NCBI GenBank assembly: GCA_045644605.1
Contig: JAZRHB010000075.1
Span: 1 to 7,281, forward strand
DNA length: 7,281 nt
Source of the DNA: RGIG4103 sp045644605
GTDB taxonomy: Bacteria; Bacillota; Clostridia; RUG12999
Direction of reading: 5' to 3'
The notes beneath the pieces were generated by a model. The model had not been told where the DNA came from, did not search any database, and saw only the letters and a list, made by a program, of their open reading frames with translations. This document shows, in pieces, positions 1 through 5,382 of the stretch. The translations under genes were made by a program, and so were the position numbers. How positions within the stretch are numbered: the stretch's first letter is position 1; every line of letters begins with the position of its first letter.

Positions 1-270
1 ATCGGGTTTTATTAAAACGGAATTTGTTTTTTCCATTCCGTCAGATGTGTAATCCACCGAAATACGCGCAAAATCGCTTCCAAAATTTATAAGATTTTTT
101 TCTTTTAAAAATTTAAAGGATTTTCCCATTGCACAAAGATAAACCGCTTCTAAAAAATTGGTTTTTCCCTGCGCATTGTTACCATAAAATACGTTTATAC
201 CGGGACTTAAATCCACGTTTTGAATTTCGTAATTACGGAATCCTTCAATATTAACGGAATTTATATACAT
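1..270 (-). CDS. recF: DNA replication and repair protein RecF, N-terminal part (cut by window edge)
   Basis: RecF is an SMC-like ATPase that binds single/double-strand DNA junctions and helps load RecA at gaps with RecO and RecR. The frame is open from ATG at 270 to position 1, giving 90 residues of a protein that usually has about 360-370; the C-terminal three quarters lie outside the window. The start reads MYINSVNIEGFRNYE, close to the family opening. The Walker A motif is GNNAQGKTN (residues 30-38), and the following LEAVYLCAMGKSF is also typical of RecF. No clear Shine-Dalgarno precedes the ATG, and the stop of the upstream S4 gene is only 7 nt away, so translational coupling within a dnaA-dnaN-yaaA-recF operon is likely. 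The family call is secure; only the truncation by the window edge limits it. Confidence 0.95.
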   Translation of the reverse strand, partial: MYINSVNIEGFRNYEIQNVDLSPGINVFYGNNAQGKTNFLEAVYLCAMGKSFKFLKEKNLINFGSDFARISVDYTSDGMEKTNSVLIKPD

Positions 271-277
271 ATTATCT

Positions 278-502
278 TTACGCCGTAACCGCAAGCTCGA
301 TTGTTACATCATCGGCATATATGATTACTGTGTCTCCGCTGTATATTTTTTTTCTTCTTTCACTTGCAGTTATGCCATTTACATCTACAATTCCTGCAAA
401 TATCATTTCTTTAGCTTCCCCTCCGCTAAGCGCAATTCCCGAAAACTTAAGTAACTGGTCAAGCTGAATATACGGAGTAGTAATTTTAATTTCCTGTTTC
501 AT
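278..502 (-). CDS. yaaA: S4-domain protein of the YaaA (RecF-adjacent) family
   Basis: This 74-residue protein is essentially one small S4 RNA-binding fold. Family hallmarks are a ligand-like opening (YIQLDQLLKFSGIA, residues 11-24), a glycine pair before the second helix (SGGEAKEMI), then an IVDVNG turn, basic ERRKKIYSGD and a hydrophobic final strand. The length matches the family, which is found almost only between dnaN and recF in Bacillota. S4 domains bind structured RNA, usually rRNA, but the specific role of this family is poorly known, so a function beyond RNA binding is inference. The gene starts 3 nt after the dnaN stop and ends 7 nt before recF. Its ribosome binding site is weak, which fits coupling to dnaN translation. 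Confidence 0.92.
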   Translation of the reverse strand: MKQEIKITTPYIQLDQLLKFSGIALSGGEAKEMIFAGIVDVNGITASERRKKIYSGDTVIIYADDVTIELAVTA

Positions 503-505
503 ATC

Positions 506-1612
506 TTATTTAAGACGTACCGGCAATACTATAAATGTAAATGCCTCGTCATCCTCACTTGGTTTAATAACTGTAGGATTAACGCTTCCCACAATTTCAA
601 TTTTAATTTTATCACAGTCGGTTGCTTTAAGAGCATCCATAAGGAATTTGCAGTTATAACCAACTTCAAAAGATTCTGCACTTTCTGTTTTAACCGCAAT
701 AATATCTTTCATATTACCTTTACCTGTGTTACACATAACAGTAACTTTATCAGCTTCATAAAGAACTCTAACCGGAGTTTTATTTCCTTCTGCATCGGCA
801 AGAAGTGCCGCACGGTCAACACTTTTTATAAATTCAGCCGCATCAATAACTGCACTGTAATTATGTGATTTAGGTAAGATATTTTCATAATTTATAAACT
901 CGCCGTCAAGAAGTCTTGATAAAAATCTGCAGTTACCATATTCAAAAAGAACATTTTTATCACTTATATTAATAACTACCTTATCTTTTGTGCCGCCTGA
1001 AATTCTTGAAAATTCAATGAGCGACCTGCCGGGGATAATAAATCCTGTTTCAGGCATTGTATTTTCATTTTTTGTATATGAAATAGCCATTCTGTATCCG
1101 TCAATTGCAACGGCTTTTATTGTATCTTCTTTAACATCAATTTTAATACCTGTTAAAATAGGTTTACTGTCGGTCTGTGCAACTGCAAAAGATGTTTTCT
1201 TTACAATATTTGAAATAACTTCGCCTGTAGTAATAATATTCTGTGAAACGTCAATATCAGGAATTTTCGGGAAATCTTCCGGAGAAATTCCTATAATTGT
1301 AAAATCAAGCTCTCCACAGGTAATTTTTACATTGGAATCAGATCCTACTTCAAAGAAAATAACTCCTTCAGGCATTCGTCTTATAATTTCGCAGATAATT
1401 TTTGCATTAACGGAAATACTTCCTTTTTCATAAACAGTAGCAGGAATATAATATTCAACTGCAATTTCAAGGTTATTACCTGTAATTTTAATTCCTTCGT
1501 CCGCTTCAATTAAAAGCATTTCAAGTACAGGAAAAGATGTACTTGCTGAAGAAGCTTTTGATGCTGTTGATACAGCCTCTAAAAAATCGGTATTTGCACA
1601 AGAAAATTTCAT
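506..1612 (-). CDS. dnaN: DNA polymerase III sliding clamp (beta subunit)
   Basis: The beta clamp is a ring-shaped dimer that encircles DNA and tethers polymerases and repair factors. The 368 residues match the usual 365-380 and three-domain architecture (about 1-120, 125-243 and 245-368). Recognisable blocks are FPVLEMLLIEA (27-37), DSKPILTGIKIDV (148-160), AIDGYRMAIS (169-178), FLSRLLDGEFINYENILP (230-247), a VDRAALL segment (265-271) and the C-terminal VLPVRLK that lines the peptide-binding cleft. The family often has ATDGYRLA where this protein has AIDGYRMA, a conservative difference. The ATG at 1612 is fixed by a strong Shine-Dalgarno, GGAGGA, 9 nt upstream. The gene is downstream of oriC and first after it on the minus strand; yaaA and recF follow with almost no gap. 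Confidence 0.98.
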   Translation of the reverse strand: MKFSCANTDFLEAVSTASKASSASTSFPVLEMLLIEADEGIKITGNNLEIAVEYYIPATVYEKGSISVNAKIICEIIRRMPEGVIFFEVGSDSNVKITCGELDFTIIGISPEDFPKIPDIDVSQNIITTGEVISNIVKKTSFAVAQTDSKPILTGIKIDVKEDTIKAVAIDGYRMAISYTKNENTMPETGFIIPGRSLIEFSRISGGTKDKVVINISDKNVLFEYGNCRFLSRLLDGEFINYENILPKSHNYSAVIDAAEFIKSVDRAALLADAEGNKTPVRVLYEADKVTVMCNTGKGNMKDIIAVKTESAESFEVGYNCKFLMDALKATDCDKIKIEIVGSVNPTVIKPSEDDEAFTFIVLPVRLK

Positions 1613-1620
1613 TATGTAAT

Positions 1621-1626
1621 TCCTCC
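1621..1626 (-). promoter_or_regulatory. Strong ribosome binding site of dnaN
   Basis: On the minus strand this reads GGAGGA and lies 9 nt before the dnaN ATG, close to ideal complementarity with the 16S rRNA tail. It is the strongest ribosome binding site of the replication operon and fixes the dnaN start. Confidence 0.85.
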
Positions 1627-1630
1627 GTTT

Positions 1631-1650
1631 AGTTATTTATATATATCTAA
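1631..1650. other. AT-rich DNA unwinding element next to the DnaA-trios
   Basis: Eighteen of the 20 bases are A or T (the only exceptions are G at 1632 and C at 1647). The tract sits between the trinucleotide repeats and the dnaN ribosome binding site, on the side where the DnaA filament would extend. This matches the expected place of first strand opening and helicase loading. The role is inferred from position and composition. Confidence 0.7.
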
Positions 1651-1651
1651 G

Positions 1652-1669
1652 TAGTAGTAGTAGTAGTAG
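1652..1669 (+). repeat. DnaA-trio array, (TAG)6
   Basis: Six uninterrupted TAG triplets read 5' to 3' on the plus strand (CTA triplets on the minus strand). DnaA-trios are defined as 3'-GAT-5' repeats that position a DnaA filament on one DNA strand and open the duplex. Here the array begins right after a GGGG/CCCC cluster (1669-1672) beside two DnaA boxes and runs into an AT-rich tract, exactly the expected geometry. As a simple trinucleotide repeat it could also expand or contract by slippage. Confidence 0.85.
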
Positions 1670-1673
1670 GGGT

Positions 1674-1691
1674 TGTAGAAAATGTTGAAAA
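1674..1691 (-). promoter_or_regulatory. Two tandem DnaA boxes flanking the DnaA-trios
   Basis: On the minus strand, TTTTCAACA (1691-1683) is followed with no spacer by TTTTCTACA (1682-1674), then five bases (ACCCC) and the trinucleotide array. Each matches TTWTNCACA except at position 6 (A or T instead of C). In B. subtilis two boxes in the same orientation sit at this place and load DnaA onto the trios. Position and orientation support the call more than the match itself. Confidence 0.65.
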
Positions 1692-1722
1692 CTGTAGTTT
1701 GCCCTTTAAAATACATACTTTT

Positions 1723-1731
1723 TTATACACA
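1723..1731 (+). promoter_or_regulatory. DnaA box, TTATACACA
   Basis: A full match to TTATNCACA on the plus strand, within the origin core. Near-match boxes TTATCAACA (1737-1745, minus strand) and TTATTAACA (1755-1763, plus strand) lie close by, each differing only at position 6. Confidence 0.75.
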
Positions 1732-1793
1732 CAATCTGTTGATAAATCTATTTATTATTAACACATTTTTTTATTGTTATACATTAAAATTTT

Positions 1794-1802
1794 TTATTCA
1801 CA
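1794..1802 (+). promoter_or_regulatory. DnaA box, TTATTCACA
   Basis: A full match to TTATNCACA on the plus strand, in the dnaA-proximal part of the origin core. Its orientation is opposite to the tandem boxes beside the trios. Confidence 0.75.
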
Positions 1803-1816
1803 TTTTGTTCTATGTG

Positions 1817-1825
1817 TAATCCACA
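1817..1825 (+). promoter_or_regulatory. Probable DnaA box, TAATCCACA
   Basis: One mismatch (position 2) to the strong box TTATCCACA, 18 bp after the dnaA stop codon. A further one-mismatch box, TTATTAACA, lies on the minus strand at 1833-1841. With the boxes at 1794-1802 and 1723-1731 it forms the dnaA-proximal cluster. Confidence 0.6.
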
Positions 1826-1843
1826 GTGGGTCTGTTAATAATG

Positions 1844-3172
1844 TTAATTATCAAGAGTTTTTAAAATATCGTTTAAATCATTTTTAACCGAAATATCGGT
1901 TTTAAGGTCGGCTTCAATTTTGTTAATTGCGTGCATTGCAGTTGTATGGTCACGTCCGAATTCCTGACCTATTCGCGGATAGGAAAGGTCAAGCAGAGTT
2001 CTGAAAATATACATACAAAGCTGACGAGCATATGCAATTTCCTTTGTTCTTTTCTGGCTCATCAGGTCTTCGGGGAAGATATCAAAATAATCTGATACGC
2101 ATTGTTTTATCTGTGAAACCGTATATGTACGTTGTGTATGACCTGAATATTCAGCTAAAATACGTTTTGCCAGGTCAAGATGTACATCCTCACGTTCAAA
2201 TGCGGTAAACGCCGTAATTCTGTTAAGTGCGCCCTCAAGCTCACGAATGTTACTGTCAACGTTTTGTGCAATATATTCAAGCACGTCGTAAGGAATTCTT
2301 ACGGAAATTGACTGCATTTTCTTTTGCAGAATTGCAAGACGTGTTTCATAATCAGGTGCCTGAATATCACAAATAAGTCCCCATTCAAAGCGGGAACGAA
2401 GTCGTTCTTCAAGAGTGTGCATTTCTTTCGGCGGATGGTCACTTGAAAGAATAATCTGCTTGTCCGCCTGATAAAGATGGTTGAATGTATGGAAAAATTC
2501 TTCTTCCGTTGTATGTTTTCCCGCAATAAACTGAATATCGTCAATAAGAAGAACGTCAATTTCGCGGTATTTATTTCTGAACTGCTCGTTTTTATTTTCC
2601 TGAATGGAAGTAATAAGGTCGTTCATAAACTTTTCGGAAGAAATATACATAATCTTAAGCGACGGATTTAAAACCGATATGTAGTTTCCGATAGCGTGAA
2701 GAAGATGTGTTTTTCCAAGTCCGGATGAACCGTATAAAAACAGGGGATTGTATGCCTGCGCGGGACTTTCCGCAACCGCAAGAGATGCGGCGTGCGCAAA
2801 TCTGTTTGCGCTGCCTACAACGAAATTATCAAAGGTATATTTCGGGTTAAGACCGACAGCATTTAAGTTTTTCTTTTCCGGTTCCGCATTTGTACCCGAA
2901 TGAGTCGGAATAAAATCTTCCATCTGGTTGGAGTAGATTGTATTAAGGGTAACGGGAGAGCCGATTACCTGCGACAAACAGTTACATACAAGAGAATTAT
3001 ACATTCCGTCAATTGCATTTTTAGCAAATGTGTTTTCTACCGCAACGGTAAAAACCCCGCCGGAAAAGTCAAGCGGCACAATAGGTAAAAACCATGTGTT
3101 ATAAGAAATTGATGTAACCTCCGGCTGCAAAAGGTCAAGTGCTTTTGCCCATATTTCCTTTATGTTTTGCAT
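1844..3172 (-). CDS. dnaA: Chromosomal replication initiator protein DnaA
   Basis: DnaA is the AAA+ initiator that binds DnaA boxes, forms an ATP-dependent filament, opens oriC and recruits the helicase. The 442 residues are near the family's usual 440-470, with a short linker. Domain I spans about 1-80, the linker about 85-107, and the AAA+ core starts at LNPKYTFDNFVVG (108-120). Visible motifs are Walker A GSSGLGKTH (148-156), Walker B LLIDD (208-212), sensor 1 SSD (243-245), arginine finger R261 in LRSRFEWGL, sensor 2 R310 in SNIRELEGALNRI, and the domain IV signature IGQEFGRDHTTAMHA (401-415). The usual signature is FGGRDHTT; here one glycine is missing. The ATG at 3172 has GGAG 9 nt upstream. 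The gene is transcribed toward the origin core, so the rightward fork would meet its transcription head-on. Confidence 0.98.
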   Translation of the reverse strand: MQNIKEIWAKALDLLQPEVTSISYNTWFLPIVPLDFSGGVFTVAVENTFAKNAIDGMYNSLVCNCLSQVIGSPVTLNTIYSNQMEDFIPTHSGTNAEPEKKNLNAVGLNPKYTFDNFVVGSANRFAHAASLAVAESPAQAYNPLFLYGSSGLGKTHLLHAIGNYISVLNPSLKIMYISSEKFMNDLITSIQENKNEQFRNKYREIDVLLIDDIQFIAGKHTTEEEFFHTFNHLYQADKQIILSSDHPPKEMHTLEERLRSRFEWGLICDIQAPDYETRLAILQKKMQSISVRIPYDVLEYIAQNVDSNIRELEGALNRITAFTAFEREDVHLDLAKRILAEYSGHTQRTYTVSQIKQCVSDYFDIFPEDLMSQKRTKEIAYARQLCMYIFRTLLDLSYPRIGQEFGRDHTTAMHAINKIEADLKTDISVKNDLNDILKTLDN

Positions 3173-3207
3173 TTATTTCATCTCCAGTCAAATAAAAAGT
3201 ATTTTTA

Positions 3208-3228
3208 TTTTCCACAGGTTGTGGATAA
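3208..3228. promoter_or_regulatory. Head-to-head DnaA box pair in the dnaA leader
   Basis: TTTTCCACA (plus strand, 3208-3216) and a perfect TTATCCACA (minus strand, 3228-3220) face each other across three bases. A weaker TTGTCAACA follows at 3230-3238. They lie between the predicted dnaA promoter and the dnaA start. DnaA bound here would plausibly repress its own gene, and the boxes may also serve as the upstream half of a bipartite origin. The TCCACA/TGTGGA inverted repeat could also fold in the leader RNA. The boxes are directly visible; both roles are inferred. Confidence 0.8.
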
Positions 3229-3270
3229 CTTGTCAACAATTTCAGCTATTTATACTATATAATTATATAT

Positions 3271-3299
3271 ATTATAATATATATTTAAAGAAAAAGCAA
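3271..3299 (-). promoter_or_regulatory. Candidate sigma-A promoter of dnaA
   Basis: On the minus strand, TTGCTT (3299-3294) is separated by 17 bases from a perfect TATAAT (3276-3271). The -35 box matches only three of six positions. The surrounding tract 3247-3289 is A/T except for one C, so other -10-like hexamers occur (for example TATAAT at 3267-3262) but lack a -35 at proper spacing. Transcription would begin near 3264 and leave a leader of roughly 90 nt carrying the facing DnaA boxes. Confidence 0.5.
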
Positions 3300-3349
3300 C
3301 ACGTTATTTAAATTTTATGGAAGAAAATTAACAAAAAATGGGATTTCTA

Positions 3350-3378
3350 TTGATAAACATGAAAAATTGTGGTAGAAT
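3350..3378 (+). promoter_or_regulatory. Sigma-A promoter of the acyltransferase gene
   Basis: TTGATA (3350-3355) and TAGAAT (3373-3378) are separated by exactly 17 bases, each with one mismatch to the vegetative consensus. Transcription would start around 3385, about 24 nt before the ATG at 3409. It diverges from the dnaA promoter within the same intergenic region. A ribosome binding site AAAGGG (3395-3400) follows, 8 nt before the start codon. Confidence 0.7.
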
Positions 3379-3408
3379 GAGAGAAAATAAGTGTAAAGGG
3401 ATAAAAAA

Positions 3409-4443
3409 ATGAAAAGAAATTACGGTATTGATTTACTTCGTATTGTTTCAATATTCATGGTAATCATTCTGCACGTTATGGCACAGGGTGCGGCTATTTA
3501 TTCGGTGGATAAGGGAAGTGTAAACTACTACATTTTCTGGTTTCTTGAAATGGCGTCATTTTGCGCAGTAAACTGTTTTGCGCTTGTTTCGGGATATGTA
3601 GGCTACGGCAGGGAAAAAAAGCCGTCGGCAATAATTTCTCTTTCTGCGCAGGCACTTTTTTATGTAATAGTGTTTACGGCGGCGGGAGTACTTGCAAAAG
3701 GCGCATTTGATAAAGAATTTGTACTTGCATCGCTCCTTTCGGTGCGTGAGGGCGGATTCTGGTATTTTAAAGCATATCTTTGCGCGTGGTTTTTCTTTCC
3801 GTTAATTGATATTGCGGTTGAAAAGCTTGAGCAAAAACAGCTTAAACGAATGGTAACGGCAGGGTTCATATTTTTTTCGGTGATACCGCTTATTTTCTTT
3901 GCGGATTTGTTCCGCACGGGACTTGGCTACACACCGCTTTGGCTTATGGTAATGTATTTCTATGGCGCATATGTTAAAAAATACGGAATTGAACAAAATA
4001 AAAAAGCATGGAAATATATACTTTTTTTTCTGCTCTCGTCGGTAATAACCTGGGCGGGCGTAATTGCAATAAAATCGGTGGGAAACAATTTATGGCTTGA
4101 ACATTTTATGTCCTTCACATCACCTACGGTTGTGCTTTCGGGCGTATTTTTGTTTTTTGCGTTTGCAAACATTAAAACGGGCAAAATCGCAAATGCGGTT
4201 ATAAAATTTGTATCGCCGCTTTGTTTTGGCGTATATCTTGTGCATACGCAGTATACCGTGTGGAAATTTATAGAAGAAAAGTTTATGTGGACGGGCGCGC
4301 TTACCCCCATATATGCCGCTCTTTCGGTTTTAGGCGCCTCTTTTGGCATTTTTGCGGTGTGCGCTATGGTGGAATATGTCCGCAAACTGATTTTTAAAAT
4401 AACGGGAATTGACAGCCTTATAAAAAAGGCAGACAAAAAATAA
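3409..4443 (+). CDS. Acyltransferase-3 family integral membrane protein
   Basis: Members of this family (Pfam Acyltransf_3, including OafA- and WecH-like proteins) move acyl groups, often acetyl, onto sugars of surface polysaccharides or peptidoglycan at the cytoplasmic membrane. The 344 residues fit the family, and the protein is highly hydrophobic with about ten membrane segments (roughly 9-29, 42-62, 78-97, 117-137, 149-167, 174-189, 202-221, 240-254, 263-283 and 299-323). The N-terminal YGIDLLRIVSIFMVIILH (5-22) carries the family's conserved arginine (R11) and histidine (H22), and GFWYFKAYL (116-124) resembles a second conserved block. The acyl donor and acceptor cannot be told from sequence, and no polysaccharide genes are nearby. 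It has its own promoter and is the first plus-strand gene beside dnaA, an unusual place for this family. Confidence 0.88.
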   Translation: MKRNYGIDLLRIVSIFMVIILHVMAQGAAIYSVDKGSVNYYIFWFLEMASFCAVNCFALVSGYVGYGREKKPSAIISLSAQALFYVIVFTAAGVLAKGAFDKEFVLASLLSVREGGFWYFKAYLCAWFFFPLIDIAVEKLEQKQLKRMVTAGFIFFSVIPLIFFADLFRTGLGYTPLWLMVMYFYGAYVKKYGIEQNKKAWKYILFFLLSSVITWAGVIAIKSVGNNLWLEHFMSFTSPTVVLSGVFLFFAFANIKTGKIANAVIKFVSPLCFGVYLVHTQYTVWKFIEEKFMWTGALTPIYAALSVLGASFGIFAVCAMVEYVRKLIFKITGIDSLIKKADKK

Positions 4444-4451
4444 AAATGTAG

Positions 4452-4473
4452 GGGACGGCGTCCTCGACGTCCC
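4452..4473. repeat. GC-rich imperfect hairpin between acyltransferase and methyltransferase genes
   Basis: GGGACG (4452-4457) pairs with CGTCCC (4468-4473); after a G/A mismatch two more pairs (CG/CG) close a TCCT loop. It is sharply GC-rich in an otherwise A-rich 61-bp gap. No T-run follows on the plus strand, so it is a poor rho-independent terminator there. It could attenuate or protect the mRNA, or be one copy of a dispersed palindromic intergenic repeat; no second copy is seen in this window. Confidence 0.55.
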
Positions 4474-4504
4474 GCACAAAAAATAAACGAAAAGGAAAAA
4501 ACAT

Positions 4505-5377
4505 ATGTGGATAGCAGATAAATGGCAGGATTTTAAAGTTCTTGATACAAAAGATGGTGAAAAAGTTGAGCGTTGGGGGGAATATACCCTTCGCCGTCCC
4601 GACCCGCAGGTAATATGGATGGCGGCGGAAAAACCGCATATCTGGAACAGCGCCGATGCGTTCTATCACAGAAGTAAAAGCGGCGGCGGCAGCTGGGAAT
4701 ATAAAAAAAACCTTCCCGAAAGATGGACAGTATCATACAAAAATCTTGTGTTTAACATAAAAACAATGGGCTTTAAACATACGGGTCTTTTTCCCGAACA
4801 GGCGGTTAACTGGGATTATGTTGCCGAAAAAATAAAATTGTCGGGAAGAGATGATGTAAAGGTACTTAACCTTTTTGCATATACAGGCGCGGCAACGGTT
4901 TCAGCTGCGGCGGCAGGCGCAAAAGAGGTTGTTCACGTGGATTCATCAAAGGGTATGGTTGCGTGGGCAAAGGAAAATGTAGTATCATCAGGACTTGAAG
5001 ATAAATACATCCGCTTTATAGTGGATGACGTACTTAAATTTGTAGAACGTGAAAAACGACGTGAGCGTAAATATGACGTGATTATTATGGACCCGCCGTC
5101 TTACGGCAGAGGTCCCGGCGGCGAAGTATGGAAGCTTGAAGAGGAGCTGTTCGGTCTTATAGAAAAATGTATGGAAATCCTGTCGGATAACGCTCTTTGC
5201 GTGGTTGTAAATTCATATACAACGGGGCTTTCGGCATCGGTTGTATCAAACATAATGAAAATGACAATAAAACGTAAATTTGGCGGAAAGGTTTCTGCCG
5301 AAGAAATTGGACTGCCCATTGAATGCAGTGATATTGTGCTTCCGTGCGGTTCAACGGGCCGCTGGGAAAAGGTGTGA
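4505..5377 (+). CDS. Class I SAM-dependent methyltransferase, RlmI/RlmK-like
   Basis: The C-terminal two thirds is a Rossmann-fold methyltransferase of the Methyltrans_SAM type (Pfam PF10672, COG1092-related), whose known members methylate 23S rRNA. The 290 residues include GFKHTGLFPEQAVNWD (89-104), SAM-binding motif I LNLFAYTGAATVSAAAAGA (121-139), an acidic motif II at VHVDSS (143-148) that would hold the SAM ribose, VDD (173-175), and the catalytic-type DPPSYGRG (196-203). RlmI proteins carry an N-terminal PUA domain; none is evident here, where about 80 residues of WGEYTLRRPDPQ-like sequence stand instead. RNA is therefore the likely substrate, but the site is unknown. AAAGGA (4491-4496) lies 8 nt before the ATG. 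ecfA1 follows after 5 nt, so co-transcription with the transporter genes is likely. Confidence 0.85.
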   Translation: MWIADKWQDFKVLDTKDGEKVERWGEYTLRRPDPQVIWMAAEKPHIWNSADAFYHRSKSGGGSWEYKKNLPERWTVSYKNLVFNIKTMGFKHTGLFPEQAVNWDYVAEKIKLSGRDDVKVLNLFAYTGAATVSAAAAGAKEVVHVDSSKGMVAWAKENVVSSGLEDKYIRFIVDDVLKFVEREKRRERKYDVIIMDPPSYGRGPGGEVWKLEEELFGLIEKCMEILSDNALCVVVNSYTTGLSASVVSNIMKMTIKRKFGGKVSAEEIGLPIECSDIVLPCGSTGRWEKV

Positions 5378-5382
5378 CATAA

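Larger units (their letters stand above)
1613..1843. other. oriC: Chromosomal replication origin oriC, unwinding core between dnaA and dnaN
   Basis: This 231-bp gene-free stretch is where many Bacillota unwind the chromosome (the incC-type region of a bipartite origin). Reading the minus strand from dnaA to dnaN, it holds near-consensus and consensus DnaA boxes (1833-1841, 1817-1825, 1794-1802, 1755-1763, 1737-1745, 1723-1731), then two boxes in direct tandem (1683-1691, 1674-1682), a C-rich cluster, six trinucleotide repeats and an AT-rich tract before the dnaN ribosome binding site. That order is the basal unwinding system described for Bacillus subtilis. No rho-independent terminator for dnaA was found, and I could not place a dnaN promoter with confidence, so dnaN may be read from the dnaA promoter or from a promoter hidden in the AT-rich sequence. 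The oriC assignment rests on motif order and context, not on a skew calculation. Confidence 0.9.

Noticed and set aside
45..57. 13-base identity between recF (45-57) and the origin region (1812-1824)
   Set aside because: One such match is near what chance gives in a window this size, and in recF the bases simply encode conserved-frame protein; the recF copy ends CACC and loses the DnaA box end.
990..1433. Plus-strand open frame of 147 codons opposite dnaN
   Set aside because: It lies wholly antisense to well-supported dnaN, has no ribosome binding site and its product resembles no family; it is a by-product of dnaN codon use.
1821..1829. Palindrome CCACAGTGG after dnaA as a possible terminator
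   Set aside because: Four-base arms around one base cannot form a stable hairpin and no T-run follows; it is mostly part of a DnaA box.
3173..3181. Tiny upstream open frame ATG-AAA-TAA directly before the dnaA ATG on the minus strand
   Set aside because: Its ATG directly abuts the GGAG ribosome binding site with no spacing, so initiation there is unlikely; the site is spaced correctly for dnaA.
4409..4414. Perfect TTGACA near the end of the acyltransferase gene as a promoter for the methyltransferase
   Set aside because: No -10-like hexamer occurs 16-18 bases downstream.
4415..4430. GCCTT/AAGGC inverted repeat as a terminator for the acyltransferase gene
   Set aside because: The stem has only five pairs, lies inside the coding sequence and is followed by A-rich rather than T-rich sequence.
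3960..4436. Minus-strand open frame of 158 codons opposite the acyltransferase, and similar long antisense frames at 5455-5946 and 6502-7017
   Set aside because: All are antisense to genes with complete family motifs and have no recognisable domains or start signals.
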